A stretch of DNA of 64,000 nucleotides from Harmothoe impar. Lineage: Eukaryota; Annelida; Polychaeta; Phyllodocida; Polynoidae. The stretch's first letter is position 1. Every line of letters starts with the position of its first letter. Made by a program: the position numbers and the translations under genes. Where the stretch lies: the NCBI GenBank assembly GCA_947462335.1, contig OX381709.1:69370609-69434608 (forward strand). The letters run 5' to 3'. A model generated the notes under the pieces. The model was not told the DNA's origin, ran no database searches, and worked only from the letters and a program-made list of their open reading frames with translations. This document shows, in pieces, positions 1 through 12,375 of the stretch.

Positions 1-1493
1 CAGTGATATCTTTGGTTACTCTCTACACTAAGTACTTCCCTCACATTATTGATATTAAAGAATTAAATAGAAAATAACTAGTTTTCAGGTCCCCAAATTG
101 TCTTCCTGACCTCTGGTACCTTCTACTCTGTTAGCCATAGCTTATACCATCTAGCATCTATTACTATGGTTGTCAATAGATCAATCACTTTTGGGGTAAG
201 GGGGCCAACTTAGTCATACATGAGTTGCTCTTTTATGTCATAAACTTGTATCATGGTTTCAGACACAGATGCGGTGTATACTCCGTACACGTTACACTTT
301 TCTTAAAGCGGTGGTTGTACTGTTACCGTCTACTCCCGGGAGGAGGGCACCTGGTATATTGTATACACAGGTGTGTAGCTGGCAAGGGTGGTCGTTGAGC
401 AAAATCCCTCTAGCCAATGGTCATTTTCACCAAAATCCCTCTAGCCAAGGGTCTGTTTTCATAAAAATCCTTCTAGCTAAGGCCACTTTAAAAGAATAAA
501 GGGTCACTTTTCCGCACACCCATGTCAAAATATATTCGCCTACCTGTTCAGTCTTTACAAAACCTTTTCGGCATGCAGGACAGTCGGTCCTACAGCTAGC
601 CATTTTGCAGGACTGGATAGATTTCTGCAGGACCGGATACCAAAATCAAAGTTTTGCATAATATTGAGAATAGAATAGCATTTATAAAGAAAACTTGCTC
701 TAATTCGCCTAGAATATTAGAGTGCACTCTAGAACTTGTAACTTCAGTCCAACTTTGAATATTTGAAAAATTCTTTCAGTTTTGGAAAACCCAGAATGTG
801 AAGGACATCAGGCCATGCAACAGCAGTCATTCTGCCGGACCAGAGCCATATTGGCCGGACATTGCCACTGTCCGGCAGGATTTGGCAAAGACTGCCCATC
901 GGTAGTCACTAATGGGTGAAGTGTGAGTGGTAAGGGTGAAGCTTTAATGCTGCCAAAACATTGCTTGTTGAGGACTGAAAGTGACCTTGCACGGTTTGCA
1001 TTCAGCTTTGTAAACCTAGCTGGTTTCTAAGAAAAACAGCAGCGACAGCTGTGTGACCATCCTCTATACCTTTCAAGCTGGTTGAATAGTACAGCACAAT
1101 CTACTTCAAATTGAATTCCCTAATCCAACTGCAATTTTATCTCCAATGTTACCAGTAACTAATTCTCCGGTCATTCATGGATGCATCAATGCGAATGTAC
1201 GTGGTTTATGCTGTTCTTAATGTCCGATGATCAGGGCTCAGATATCAATCTTCTCAAACGTATACCAGAATGTACTAAGACCATCCTTACCTCATTGCCT
1301 ATGATTTAGCTTACATTATCCATCTAATTGTCAGCTTTGTGTGCTTTTGATGTCCATTGATAATTTAATTTATCAATGGTAATCATCCGCCCAAAAGTAT
1401 TACGGTCACAATGTGTGTAGCACGTTTAAGCAGGATGTACATAGGACATAGCAACTTAAAGTTTTTTTTCCTTTTTTAAAATAATTCCAAAGG
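1..1493. other. No gene seen; left-edge non-coding DNA
   Basis: AT-rich sequence with no exon-like open frame. It holds a short 31-bp tandem repeat (400-493, listed separately) and scattered degenerate copies of a GCAGGAC(T/C)GG-like word around 580-640 and 830-890. No splice-flanked coding segment could be recognised. Confidence 0.6.
400..493. repeat. 31-bp minisatellite, 3 copies
   Basis: The word AAAATCCCTCTAGCCAA recurs at about 401, 432 and 463 with 31-bp spacing and a few substitutions. The short open frame across it is only a by-product of the repeat. Confidence 0.75.
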
Positions 1494-1600
1494 GTCGTCA
1501 TGATGCAGACTCGCTCGGGCTGCATTCATGCATCATGCCCACAACTGTCACGACACGATACAGCATTATGCAGCCCATGTCGGGAGCCCATGTATGTTTG
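1494..1600. mobile_element. Family A multi-hairpin MITE, fragment
   Basis: Contains GTCGTCATGATGCAGACTCG followed by the complementary arm GCTGCATTCATGCATCATG, the first hairpin module of family A. The terminal CCCTTTAAGGG arms are not clear here, so this is an internal or decayed fragment. Confidence 0.65.
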
Positions 1601-1762
1601 GTTGACCAGCTTATCTGACACAAGGTATGACATCCTACAACCAGTTCATCCCACAACCAGTACATGCACCTCAGACGCCAGCTGACACCATTCCACACAG
1701 ACGGTGGCCATCAGCTGCACAGCCAATAATAAGCACGTATGATAAATACAGACATCATTATC

Positions 1763-2072
1763 AGGCCATTCAAAGAGAAAGTTTCTCATCACTGGGCAGG
1801 GAAAGATGTGACGAGGCCCGGCCTAATGGTAGGGAAATTATAGGGCTTTCGCGAACACAATTTATGCTTTAGTCGTTAAAAGTTTACCGATTTGCAAAGT
1901 TGTGAAAATACAAGTTCCTTCTAGCTCAATACATCGCCAACAGTATGCGTTTTAATTTGATGACAATTATGCTTATATTTTCCTGTACTGTGTCAATATT
2001 TTCATTAACAATTTTAGAAACAGATTCCATTCCGTGCGCGGTGATGAGAAACCAGTTTGTTTTGAGTGGCCT
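1763..2072. mobile_element. Family B MITE
   Basis: About 310 bp flanked by inverted ends. The left end reads AGGCCATTCAAA followed by GTTTCTCATCAC; the right end reads GGTGATGAGAAACC followed by TTTGAGTGGCCT. The inside has no coding capacity. A second copy lies at 23003-23288 and a partial one near 43186-43310. Confidence 0.65.
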
Positions 2073-2364
2073 GAATGTTATAGAATTGGTTTTGTCATGT
2101 ATACTGCCCGACCTCTAGTGCTCATTCTTTGTGCTGCTGCTACATACACTCAGAGAGGAGCACATGTGGTGAGTACGGACACAATTAGTACAAATATCTG
2201 GATCTGACACCAAAAACTCTGGCAAACATCCTGAGAAAACTAGATCTCAATAATGGACAGTTCATAAACAGTCATGACTGTTAATGAGAGGAAGAATTGG
2301 GTCGAAATTGAGAACAAGGCCAGTGCGGCATTCATGTAAACACTATGGGTACTCGACAATACTC

Positions 2365-2450
2365 CTGCAGCATGATGCATCAATGCAGTGGTGGCGAGTC
2401 ACCAGCAGTGATGCTGCACATGTCGGGGCATCGGGACGACATATGTCGCC
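2365..2450. mobile_element. Family A MITE, fragment
   Basis: Contains GCATGATGCATCAATGCAG, then GGCGAGTCACCAGC and a diverged complementary arm. This matches one hairpin module of family A without its terminal arms. Confidence 0.5.
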
Positions 2451-2506
2451 TTGAGGCATCTTCACACGGTAAGACAATATCCCACATATTGGTAGAGGGC
2501 AGGGAG

Positions 2507-2672
2507 GTTTGGGGGCAAGGAGGTTTGGGAGCAGGGAGGTTTGGGGGCAGGCAGGTTTGGGGGCAGGGAGGTTTGGGGGCAAGGAGGTTTGGGGGCAGGG
2601 AGGTTTGGGGGCAAGGAGGTTTGGGAGCAGGGAGGTTAGGGGGCAGGGAGGTTCGGGGGCAGGGAGGCAGAG
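2507..2672. repeat. 15-bp G-rich minisatellite
   Basis: About 11 head-to-tail copies of a 15-bp unit close to GGAGGTTTGGGGGCA. Because 15 is a multiple of 3, all six frames stay open, giving meaningless Gly/Arg-rich or Pro/Leu-rich frames on both strands. The G runs could form G-quadruplexes on the + strand. Confidence 0.9.
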
Positions 2673-3641
2673 GGGCACTTCTGTGCATGCGTCTAATTAC
2701 CAATGGCTGCGGCAGTGTACTGAGATGTAGGAGGTTAGGATCAATAGGTCACGTGCCCCAGCCACGTGCTGAGCCCTCAGCACTGACCTCTCCTAGTTCT
2801 AGGACAGTCACCCCCCCTCCCCCCACCACCAGCATCCCAAGCCTCGGAATGAAATTTTCTAGGGCTATTTTGCTTCGATGGGAATTGTGGCACGACGAGT
2901 TTCCGTCCCTCCCTCCAATCGGCAGCACTGCTTATTCACGATTTAATCCAGTGGTTATTGAACTATAAAACTATTTGAAAGATAAAGGTAAATATGGTAC
3001 AGTTCTTTGCGTGATGTCTCAGCTTTCTTTTGTTGTGTCTTAATATTTACTAAAATCACGATATTTTCTCCACCTGTTGTCACAGTATTTCTCCACAGAA
3101 AAATTTAAATACCTAATATTTTTCCAAAAATAAGATAAAATATCAGTACGGGACACCTATTTCTCTTTTCATTTATCGTTTTCAAATAAAGTAGGGTAAC
3201 AGGGGAAATATTAGAGAAAATGTAAGGATTTTGATTCAATGGGATGGCCTGTAGGTCAGCCTGTTCTAGCTATAGCCTGTAGGCGACCCAACTACAATGT
3301 AGTCAGGTGAGTAACAAGGACGACTCTATTGTAGGCTAATCAGAGCCGGGTCAGGACAACGGCGCTCAACTTTCATAATGCAATGGTCGAATATAGAACA
3401 AACTCTTATTCTCTGAGTTGCACTTTATACACGGACAAAGGGATTACCATGCGTAAAGAGCTACAATCCAAAGTATCCGACTCAAGGTGTGTGTCCGACT
3501 CATGGGGAACCTAACATACATGCGTAAAACATAACCAAGAGGCCCTGACCCATATGGTTACTGTGGTGCATGGTGGGTAGGTTTGATGACCCCTGACCCT
3601 AGGCAACCTCAAATCATCCACATCCCTCCTCCTGCCCGATC

Positions 3642-3869
3642 CTATACTGTTGTAGCAGCCTATTCTCATGCAGGACGCCATCTTGTCCCTCTCCTCCCCT
3701 ATACTGTTGTAGCAGCCTATTCCCATGCAGGACGCCATCTTGTCCCCCTCCTCCCCTATACAGCTGTAGCAGCCTATTCCCATGCAGGACGCCATCTTGT
3801 CCCCCTCCTCCTCTATACAGCTGTAGCAGCCCATCCCCATGTAGGACGCCATATTGTCCCCTCCTTTAA
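3642..3869. repeat. 57-bp minisatellite, 4 copies
   Basis: Four head-to-tail 57-bp units, each with CTGTWGTAGCAGCC and GCAGGACGCCATCTTGTCC. The 19-codon period keeps frames open on both strands, and the resulting repeated peptides are artefacts. The last copy is the most diverged. Confidence 0.9.
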
Positions 3870-5361
3870 TATGGCGCTAAAGCTGGTCGGCCCAGCCTGC
3901 ACCTACTTTTCTTTACAATTGTCGCGGGCCACCCAACGGTGAACAGCCATTTTGAACCCGTCCTCACTCCTCACCTCACACACGTCATATGCCTTGTTCC
4001 ATGTAACCCACAGATGTAGACCTCCGAAGAACTTGCCTGCTACGTTAACACTTAATTACCCAATGCAACATTTCCCATCATGCACCAATGCAGGACTAGC
4101 ACTACAAGATTATATAAGTGGGAACGGGGGATCATCCCGGGATGGTTAGTGGGGGAGGAGGGATATAAACCCTATAGCGTCAGCATGAATACATAGCACA
4201 TTAAAGCACGCTGTCACCCTTAAAGTGTTAAGTACCCTTCAGCCTCTGGTTCTTGGTAGCACCTATCTAGGAACCCATTGGTACACCATTGTCTACAGAA
4301 TCGCTGATACCATATACATGAAGTACCTGATGTATAAGGTATAGAGCTGACATTATGACGGAGAAGCCTACTTCCGATGCTGCTCGCTGTACCTGTAGAG
4401 CCTCATATTGGCTAATGCTCTCATTCAACTCTCACGGCATCATCTTAGGCAGTGGTCATTTTTTTTAACGACAGGGGGGCGGTGGATTTCCAAGCGGAAC
4501 CACAGACATTTTAGTCCCCTCCCCTCGAATGCGTTGAAATCAACTGATCATGGACGCCCACTTTCAACCATAGAAACACCTGTAGGGCTCGTTTGGGTAA
4601 AAGGGATGGAAGATGATAAATTCAGATAACCACTTCCTTAGTCACCTTTTCTGTATTTTTTCCATTGTCGTAAGAGTATACCATAACAGCCCAGTGACCG
4701 TCCTGAGCCAGGACGCTGGAATCTGACACTGAGCGTCTGTGGTAGCCAAGAGAATGAGAAAAGGAAAGGCGCAGGGGTCCAGTGTAGGTTATATATGTTT
4801 TACAGGTAATTGAGGATCCAACGCCTACATCTAGATTAGTCTAGTAAGTTTAACCCATTGGGTGTGATGCTGCAAAGGCGCTGCATCCACCGTCTTTCCC
4901 CCAGATTGAGTTCCAAGATACTGGCAGGTGATCTTTTGATAAAGCTGAGTACTGTGATGTCAAACCCTTTCCATTTTGATGGTTTTTATGGAGGAGGGGG
5001 GCACAGGTTGAAGTGTATGCCAACCGGTTTATCTCAGTTGTTTTCTATGTCCCCGCCCCGCTGTGTCCCTGGGACCAGTCCAGAAGGAGTTCTATGGTTT
5101 GGCGAAAATATTGTATGCCACAATATTTGCAGGTTATACCATAGATTATGTTGGCGCTTTGGCAGGTAACTTTTTACCATTACTGATTGATTGTATATAG
5201 CCGCTCTTTTGGGTCAGTATCTACAGTTTAGGAGAGTGTTGCAGAGGTACTTTCGTTTGGGTTGTGGGGGTCTTTTGGCTTGTGGATGCTCTCACAGGTT
5301 CATCACCTAGGCTTCTATTTTTCCTATTGCCAAAGACTAGTTTGTGCTCGTGGAATACTCT
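3870..5361. other. No gene seen
   Basis: Mixed-composition DNA without splice-flanked coding segments or recognisable domains. A few open frames of 60-100 codons occur, none with biased composition or similarity that I recognise. Confidence 0.5.
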
Positions 5362-6285
5362 GGTGGTAGCCCACATGGCAATATCCTACTACAGAGGGTG
5401 GCGGGACCCTGGTACTAACCCACATGGCTATATACTACTACAGAGGGTGGTGGGACCCTGGTACTAACCCACATGGCCATATACTACTACAGAGGGTGGT
5501 GGGAGCCTGGTACTCACCCACATGGCCATATACTACTAAGGAGGGTGGCGGGAACCTGGTACTCACCCACATGGCCATATACTACTAAGGAGGGTGGCGG
5601 GAACCTGGTACTAACCCACATGGCCATATACTACTTAGGAGGGTGGTGGGAGCCTGGTACTAACCCACATGGCTATATACTACTACAGAGGGTGGCGGGA
5701 ACCTGGTACTAACCCACATGGCAATATCCTACTACAGAGGGTGGCGGGAACCTGGTACTAACCCACATGGCCATATACTACTTAGGAGGGTGGTGGGAGC
5801 CTGGTACTAACCCACATGGCCATATACTACTAAGGAGGGTGGCGGGAACCTGGTGCTAACCCACATGGCCATATACTACTATGGAGGGTGGCGGGAACCT
5901 GGTACTAACCCACATGGCCATATACTACTTAGGAGGGTGGCGGGAACCTGGTACTAACCCACATGGCCATATACTACTACAGAGGGTGGCGGGAACCTGG
6001 TGCTAGCCCACATGGCCATATATTGGGGACCTTTAGCAACCACGTAAAAGCTCATTAAACGCAGACGTAGCCTATTCTTTCAGCACTGCTACGTCTGCGT
6101 TTTATACGTGGTTTGCTAAAGGTCCCTACTACCACAGAGCATGGCGGGAACCTGGGACTAACCCACATGGCCATATACTACTACAGAGGGTGGGGGAACC
6201 TGGTACTAACCCACATGGCCATATACTACTACAGAGGGTGGGGGAACCTGGTACTAACCCACATGGCCATATACTACTTACGGGG
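5362..6285. repeat. 49-bp minisatellite, about 17 copies, interrupted by a MITE
   Basis: Head-to-tail 49-bp units of the type CCCACATGGCCATATACTAC followed by AGAGGGTGGCGGGAACCTGG and TACTAA. CCCACATGG starts at 5370 and 5419, which fixes the 49-bp period. Units differ mainly at the CTACAGAG / CTAAGGAG / CTTAGGAG position, so subtypes are interspersed. The array is cut by a 101-bp inverted-repeat element at 6026-6126. Confidence 0.95.
6026..6126. mobile_element. 101-bp foldback MITE inside the 49-bp array
   Basis: Perfect terminal words GGGACCTTTAGCAA and TTGCTAAAGGTCCC, with inner arms AAACGCAGACGTAGC / GCTACGTCTGCGTTT, form one long hairpin with a small loop. The flanking 49-bp units resume after it, so it inserted after the array had expanded. 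It has no coding capacity. Confidence 0.85.
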
Positions 6286-6295
6286 TACCAAATAA

Positions 6296-7179
6296 TTTAA
6301 TATTATTAGGTTGCTACATAGTTCTAAAATAAGCCGAATTATTTACATGTTCCTCTTTATGCATACATATAATAAGCATTGCACACCCAATAAGCAGTGA
6401 TCATTGTTTTGTCAATTATTTTACATTTGATAAAATGGATAATATAACTTATTTGACGGTCAATTATGTAATATGAATCTGGCTGTCTTAGGCACATCTA
6501 TCACATCAACTGAAGAGGGGGAACAAATTATACATGTCCTGCCATTATAGTTTGTTTATGCATTGAATGAGTAAGGATAGCACTTTACCAAATATGGGGT
6601 GTAGCATGCGAAGCAAGTAACTTAAAGTATGTGAACCTAACCCTTCAAGGCGACAAATGGCTTTAGCACATTATGCCATTTTGTCTGTATGGTACGTTAA
6701 TATAGTACTGCTGTCCTTAAGGGATTTATATAATTATGTAGTTTGCGTATATGTATCCGTTAGTTTATACCCTAGCAACTTGGGTTTGTTCACAACACTT
6801 TCAATTTAGAATCAAAATAGAAATAATTGATTAGATGCGGTCACTGCTCTCACTTGTTCATCGACATGTTTCTAACCTTAGAGTACAGTGTACTTTGAAA
6901 ATCGATATGTGTGATATAAATGCGATGCATGTCTGATTGTGAAGGCATTAATCTTGCAAAAACATACAACGATGCATTATAAACATGATGATGCAGTATC
7001 ATACTTTTAATATCTAAGCATGTATTTATACCCTTACACACATCGTGGTCTCATAATGCATGTTCATATAAGATCCCTGCATAGGCGGTCTATCTAGAGC
7101 AGTAACATTGCACACTACACACCTCCTACCCACATAATTATGTGTTAGGCTGTGCCATGATAGATTTACCCGGCCAAAA
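6296..7179. other. No gene seen; AT-rich
   Basis: Low-GC DNA with no supported exon, repeat array or RNA gene. Confidence 0.55.
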
Positions 7180-7386
7180 GCAGTCTAGTGCGTTAATGCA
7201 TTGGTGTCATAATGCATGAATGCAGTCCTAGCAAGTGTTCTCATGCAGACCCTACAAGAGGGTAGCCCCGTAGGATCAAATGATGCATGGCCTGGCGAGT
7301 AGATTCGCCAGCTGGACCTACATTCATGCATCAGGTCAATAAAGGGCATAATGCATTAAAGCAGTATGTGGCCTTTAAAGGGTTAA
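7180..7386. mobile_element. Family A multi-hairpin MITE
   Basis: Runs from a diverged left arm (GTGCGTTAATGCATTGG) through two hairpin modules (ATAATGCATGAATGCAG; GGCGAGTAGATTCGCC) and the CATTCATGCATCAGG arm to GCATTAAAGCAGTATG and the right end CCTTTAAAGGGTTAA. Near full length. Confidence 0.8.
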
Positions 7387-7947
7387 CCTCAGGGACAGAG
7401 GGATTTTCAGCCCCCCCCCCCCCCATCTCACCACTCACAAATCCGTCCGTGCATGGTAGACACCCCCCCCCCCTCTTACCCCCACCCTGCAGCTGGTTGG
7501 TCATTTTACAGGAGGGGAGACCTGGGGAGAGAAGGCGTGGTGGGCCGCTGAATGTGGGTCACTGGGGGACTGCAGGGGACCTAGAATAGATGAGTTCTAA
7601 CCTCTATATTGGTTCAGCATGGAAGTAGTAACATGGGACTAGGGATGCAATGTAACCGGCACACATGCAGGTAGGTAACGCATATTCTGCACCTTCTGCA
7701 TGGGGGCTCTCGGCTGATTTTAAAGTGTTTAAAGTCGTTACTTCTAATGGTAGAGTTTTAAAGACAAAGTTGACTTGCAGCACTTAATTGGCATACATCC
7801 ATGCATTGCGCCAGTCATGTATACCAGCAATGTCATTTATATCATATTAGCGTGTTGATCCGTTGGGAGATATTTCAGTCTACTAACGGCCCTCTCCTCA
7901 ACTCTTAAGGTTGAATCCTGCTCTATTGTGCTATATGTCCTTTATAT

Positions 7948-8032
7948 GCATGATGCTTGAATGCAGCCCATGCATCATGACGATGAAGGGGCATGACATG
8001 CTGCATTAAAGCACTATGTTGCACATAAAGGC
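7948..8032. mobile_element. Family A MITE, 3' fragment
   Basis: Contains GCATGATGCTTGAATGCAGC, GCATCATGACGATGAAGGGGC and CTGCATTAAAGCACTATG, followed by a decayed right terminus. The middle hairpin is deleted. Confidence 0.65.
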
Positions 8033-8924
8033 TTAGGCGTTACAACAGTAATGTACCATTGCCTATGTTCTACTATAGACCAGTAATAGTGCTGAGGCGT
8101 TCGTCTCAAGTCAAATAGTCTTTTCTTTATTTGCATTAAGTAAATGTAATACATCTCTAACGTAATTGAACGCTAATGGTTGTTGTTCATCCAATTACCA
8201 GATGAGGTAAACGTATGTATAATTACCAAGCAAGCCACTAAATTGTCTATTTGCACATTATTGAGGTGATCAGTAGGCTGATTTGAAGCACATACATTAT
8301 ACTTATATATGCATTATTTCTCTCAATGGAGTGTAAATGACATTGAGGTTAGGGGTTGATTTTAGGTTATTCCTTAGTGGAGAAGAGAAAGGCCTATGCA
8401 TTGCTACTTTATAGTCCACATCATACAGTGCTGCCGTGATCGTTGGGTGATGTTGGTGTACGGATATGGCTTTCGTTAGAAATCAACTGGATCTATTATT
8501 TGTTTATATAGTCAATCATTGAAGATGTCATGACTGCCAGAGATGTCTATCTTCCTCATTACTGGTCATTTCTATTCAAGCCTTTGGCTAATTTCGACGT
8601 ATATTGAAGCCAAATGCATTGTCAATCAAACTGAAACCAGGGGCATTAATTTGTTAGATGGATCCGACTATGTGCAGCCTCTGTCATGTATGCCTAAAAT
8701 ATCTATATTGCATATTAGTGTGCACATTACAGCCACTGTGATCTTAACGGAGATCTTTGTGTGGTTTTTGAGCTTGTTATTTATTTATGCCATAATGCAT
8801 TGCCCGGGGGTTTCATTGACAGAAGATGGTTTCCATTTTTGCATTTGACATTGCAGTAGATGTGCGTCGCAGTTAACCCTATAGGGATGGACATAGCCTC
8901 TAATACATTACTTGTGTGCCCTTT

Positions 8925-9010
8925 GTCATCATGATGCATGAAAGCAGACTTTCATGATTGTATCATTCCCGAAGGTCCGGCATGATGCACTAATGAAGAC
9001 ACTACATTGG
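8925..9010. mobile_element. Family A MITE, fragment
   Basis: Contains GTCATCATGATGCATGAAAG and TATCATTCCCGAAGGTCCGG, then CATGATGCACTAATG. This corresponds to the first and central modules of family A. Confidence 0.6.
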
Positions 9011-9127
9011 TGCTACTAGTAATCCACATGCTACAATCAGATTAGATGATTTTAAAATATTCAATTCATGGCTATGAGCTACATTTAAAGGCATTATTTG
9101 ATGGATCTGCCTGGTTACATTGGACGT

Positions 9128-9325
9128 TTAACCCTTTAAGGGCGAGATGATGCCTCATGGCTTCATGTTAAGTTTCTTCATGATGCACATGCGCCGGGCC
9201 GGCTACTCACTCACTAGCAGAGCATCGGTGCATCATGCTGACCCTTCGGGAATGTATCAAAGCCCGTAGGACTAGCATGAAGCATTAATGCATGCCTTGA
9301 CAGGTTACTCGCCAGGCCAGTGCAA
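9128..9325. mobile_element. Family A MITE, left two-thirds
   Basis: Begins with the canonical left end TTAACCCTTTAAGGGCGA and carries TTCATGATGCACATGCG, CGGTGCATCATGCTGACCCT, the TTCGGGAATGTATCAA centre and GCATGCCTTGACAGGTTACT before decaying. The right terminus is missing. Confidence 0.75.
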
Positions 9326-9329
9326 TTAA

Positions 9330-10064
9330 GCCGCTGTAGTTTCGTAGAATGTAAATTAGATTGCTATGTAACATTGACGCAACTTGCGTAATCAATTTCC
9401 TGGAAAGTAATCCATTGCGCAACATAGCCTTTACATGTAACGTTATAACAGGTTATATTGCCCACCATGCAGTCTCTAACCTCCCCGTAAAGTAAGTACA
9501 TGTTATATCTTTCATGCAGGAGCTGGGAATGAGAATGACTACACGCTTCTGTTACTATAATATATAATGACCTCTCCTACCTGGACTTGCTTCCTGCTCC
9601 CGTTATGCTAGTAAGTACATGTAAAATAGAAATATGCATTCATGTATACAAGGTTCCCAAACTGATCTATATTCAAAATAGCACACGATATTGGCATAAA
9701 ACCATGGATTATCCCTCTACACTGAACACGTCAATACAGTAAGCCCGGTGCCAATCAACAATCAACAATCACAACAGTCATGCATCTGGCGAAAAGGAAT
9801 ACTTTATATCAAATCACTGTACTTGAAGTCAAACTACAAATAAGGTATTTGGGCCGGCACGTAATTTCGTTTTTGGAACAAAAAGACGATGTTGTTCCAA
9901 TAACGTCGCATAGGTATTAACAGTGGAAATAATAATTCCCCGGACACAACAGTATATACATTGTGTGTATAGTTTCAACAGAAAGTATCATCTTATAAAA
10001 TGTGTAAATGATTACACAATAAACGTATACAGAGTTATAAAATGAATACCAAGTATGTAACAGT
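9330..10064. other. No gene seen
   Basis: AT-rich, no supported coding or RNA feature. A CAATCAACAATCAACAATCA run near 9755 is a short simple repeat. Confidence 0.5.
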
Positions 10065-10065
10065 A

Positions 10066-10183
10066 TGGTTATGAAAGGGTAAGTAGAATTAACCACAGCA
10101 AACTGGTGGAGGCCAGAAGAGGCCAAAGCCCAAGTCGCCCTACCAGTTTGCTGTGGTTAATTCTACTTACCCTTTCATAACCA
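10066..10183. mobile_element. Family E foldback with perfect 42-bp arms
   Basis: The 42-bp arms at 10066-10107 and 10142-10183 (outer word TGGTTATGAAAGGGTAAGTA) are exact reverse complements around a 34-nt loop. Perfect arms imply a recent insertion, active gene conversion or selection on a hairpin RNA. A related, shorter and diverged copy is at 41287-41343. I call it a MITE because a relative exists elsewhere, but a pre-miRNA-like hairpin is an alternative. Confidence 0.75.
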
Positions 10184-10371
10184 TTATCTATCCGTTTTAA
10201 GCAACAGCAGTAAGGTTATGCCAGGGTATGTAAAATAACCAAGGTGTGAATATAGACAACCGGGTTATTGGGACAGGATGCAGAAGTGTTTTAGCACATA
10301 TTATTCTAAGCACAGTTGTTTTATACTTCTCTTTACTCTTTGAGTACCGCATGGTGCCCTCGGGTTCTTCT

Positions 10372-10537
10372 TATTATCATGAATCACAAATGCAGCCCCG
10401 ATGAGCAACACATGCCGAGCCTTCCTGAGTTTATCAACCCCATAAGGTCGGCGGGCCGACTCCCAAGAGCTGCATTCATGCATCATGACGATAAAGCAAA
10501 CTGCACATTAAGCCCTATGCAACCCTTAAAGTATTAA
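10372..10537. mobile_element. Family A MITE, right part
   Basis: Contains AATGCAGCCCCGATGAG, the central CCTGAGTTTATCAACCCCAT module, GCTGCATTCATGCATCATGA and GCACATTAAGCCCTATGC, then the right end CCCTTAAAGTATTA, slightly mutated. Confidence 0.75.
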
Positions 10538-11167
10538 AAAAGACATGGAACATACACAGTGATATGTCCGATAATGTGGAGGTATCCTGGCCTATGTGAT
10601 ATATCTCTGCAATGGTTTCGTCCACACTGTATGCTGGATGCTACCGCACATCATACATGGGGAACACAAAGTATATATTCTTAAACTAGTAGATATCCGC
10701 GGTCATTCAATTCCTAAGTCTTTTCCAACTATTTTCACTAAATAATGTTTCTTTTTACAAATGAGCTCTCCATGTGAAATCTCATGAGTTCCATCGTCCG
10801 CTGTATTGACCTATATCCGGATACTGCCCAGGCTATAAGACAGGGACACGCCGCGGCCCCTGGATCCCCTCCCCCTTCCCACCCTGCCGCGAATCATTGA
10901 AATGCCTCTAAGTGTGGAAAGTGTCACTCATGTAAATCTTGTTTACCTTAGTGCCAGCATGTCTATCAACACACGCAGCCCCCATCCCCTGGTACAACTG
11001 CAGTAGCTCTAGCATACTCAAAATGTACCCCTAATCATTGTTGCATTGGTTTGTAATAGGCCAAGGCCAGTTAACATGCTCAAATCTATGAGGTGAGTGG
11101 GGAAGAGTGGCTTCTTCCGTATAAGGAACTGTAATCACTCATGCTATACACGTGGCAAATCAGCAGC

Positions 11168-11182
11168 AATAACAGCAGCAGC

Positions 11183-11215
<33 letters not shown>

Positions 11216-11305
11216 GCTCAGAGCCCGCAGGAAAGCAGCAGCAGCAGTGCTCAGAGCCCGCAGGAAAGCAGCAGCAGCAGAAGATGCTCCTAGAAAAGCA
11301 GCAGA
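11168..11305. repeat. CAG/GCA trinucleotide tract with a duplicated unit
   Basis: A GCA-rich tract (about 12 uninterrupted triplets near 11183-11215) is followed by two copies of a unit containing GTGCTCAGAGCCCGCAGGAA. The Ala-rich frame across it is a by-product; no splice sites frame a convincing exon. Confidence 0.8.
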
Positions 11306-11544
11306 GCCAAAGACATACCTGTGGTCCCATACACGGCTCGACTACTGAATATCTGCCACAACCTATTTACGCCATTGCTCACAAAACATCTATCATGAAG
11401 TATCTATCCCCTGCCAATTTCAATCGTCAGTTGCTCTCTTAGACCTGAGCTGTTCCCCTCAAACTGAGTTTATCCCCTAACCATGAGCTGCTCCGTCCAC
11501 CCAGAGCTGGCCCATCCAACCAGAGCTGTTCCCCTCACACGGAG

Positions 11545-11835
11545 CTATTGTTCCCCTCACGTAGAACTGTTCCCCTCACCCTCAGCTGCTCCCCTCACCC
11601 TCAGCTGCTCTCCTCATTCTCAGCTGCTCCCCTCACCCTCAGCTGCTCCCCTCACCCTCAGCTGCTCTCCTCATTCTCAGCTGCTCCCCTCACCCTGTGC
11701 TGCTCCCCTCACCCTCACCCTCAGCTGCTCTCCTCATTCTCAGCTGCTCCCCTCACCCTCAGCTGCCCCCTCACCCACTGCTGCTCTCCTCACCCTCAGC
11801 TGCTCTCCTCATCCTCCGCTGCTCCCCTAATACTC
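11545..11835. repeat. 19-bp CT-rich minisatellite
   Basis: About 14 units close to CAGCTGCTCCCCTCACCCT, with a TCTCCTCATTCT variant interspersed. The 19-bp period rotates the frame each unit, giving overlapping Ser/Pro/Leu frames with no biological meaning. Confidence 0.9.
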
Positions 11836-12227
11836 AGCTGCCGCTTCTGAGCTGTACCCTCTCTTGGGCTACTGCCTGAGCTTGGACTGGGTATGGCAGA
11901 GACACAGGGCTGCCCTGACTCAGGTTGGAGAGTGGACCAGAAGAGGACGTTCACATCGCCTCCTGCTTGCCCTGAGCTGCTCCACCACTGCCACGACTGT
12001 AGCGCCACCTGCAGCCTGATTAGGGGACTAGAGCTGCTCCTGCAAATCCACCAGCAGGACACCAAGCTACACTGCGTCTCTGAGCCCTTGTCCACACGTC
12101 ACTGAAAGTAAAGAACGATTTTAGTGAAGCCGATGGGTGCTAAAATAGTATGGCTAGAAATATATGCGCTGCAAGGCTACAAGGGCTAGGATAGTGCAGC
12201 TGAAACGGACAGAGGCCTCTGTTTTAG

Positions 12228-12375
12228 AGGCCAACAAAGGCTGTCATGCTCTTGATGAGGCCAACAAAGGCTAACATGCTCTTGGTGAGGCCAACAAAGG
12301 CTGCAATGCTCTTGATGAGGCCGGAAATTCTTGCGATGCTTTTGGTGACGCCGACAAATCTTGCAATGCGATTCA
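12228..12375. repeat. 30-bp minisatellite, about 5 copies
   Basis: Units of 30 bp built on GAGGCCAACAAAGGCT and ATGCTCTTGATG, progressively degenerate toward the right. The 10-codon period leaves an open frame that starts in the array and is not supported as a gene. Confidence 0.85.

Noticed and set aside
2345..2968. 207-codon + frame and overlapping minus frames
   Set aside because: Created by the 15-bp G-rich minisatellite, which keeps all frames open; no domain or splice context.
11893..12105. 70-codon ATG-initiated frame with normal-looking composition
   Set aside because: No recognisable domain, no clear promoter or splice sites, lies just after a minisatellite; cannot be separated from chance.
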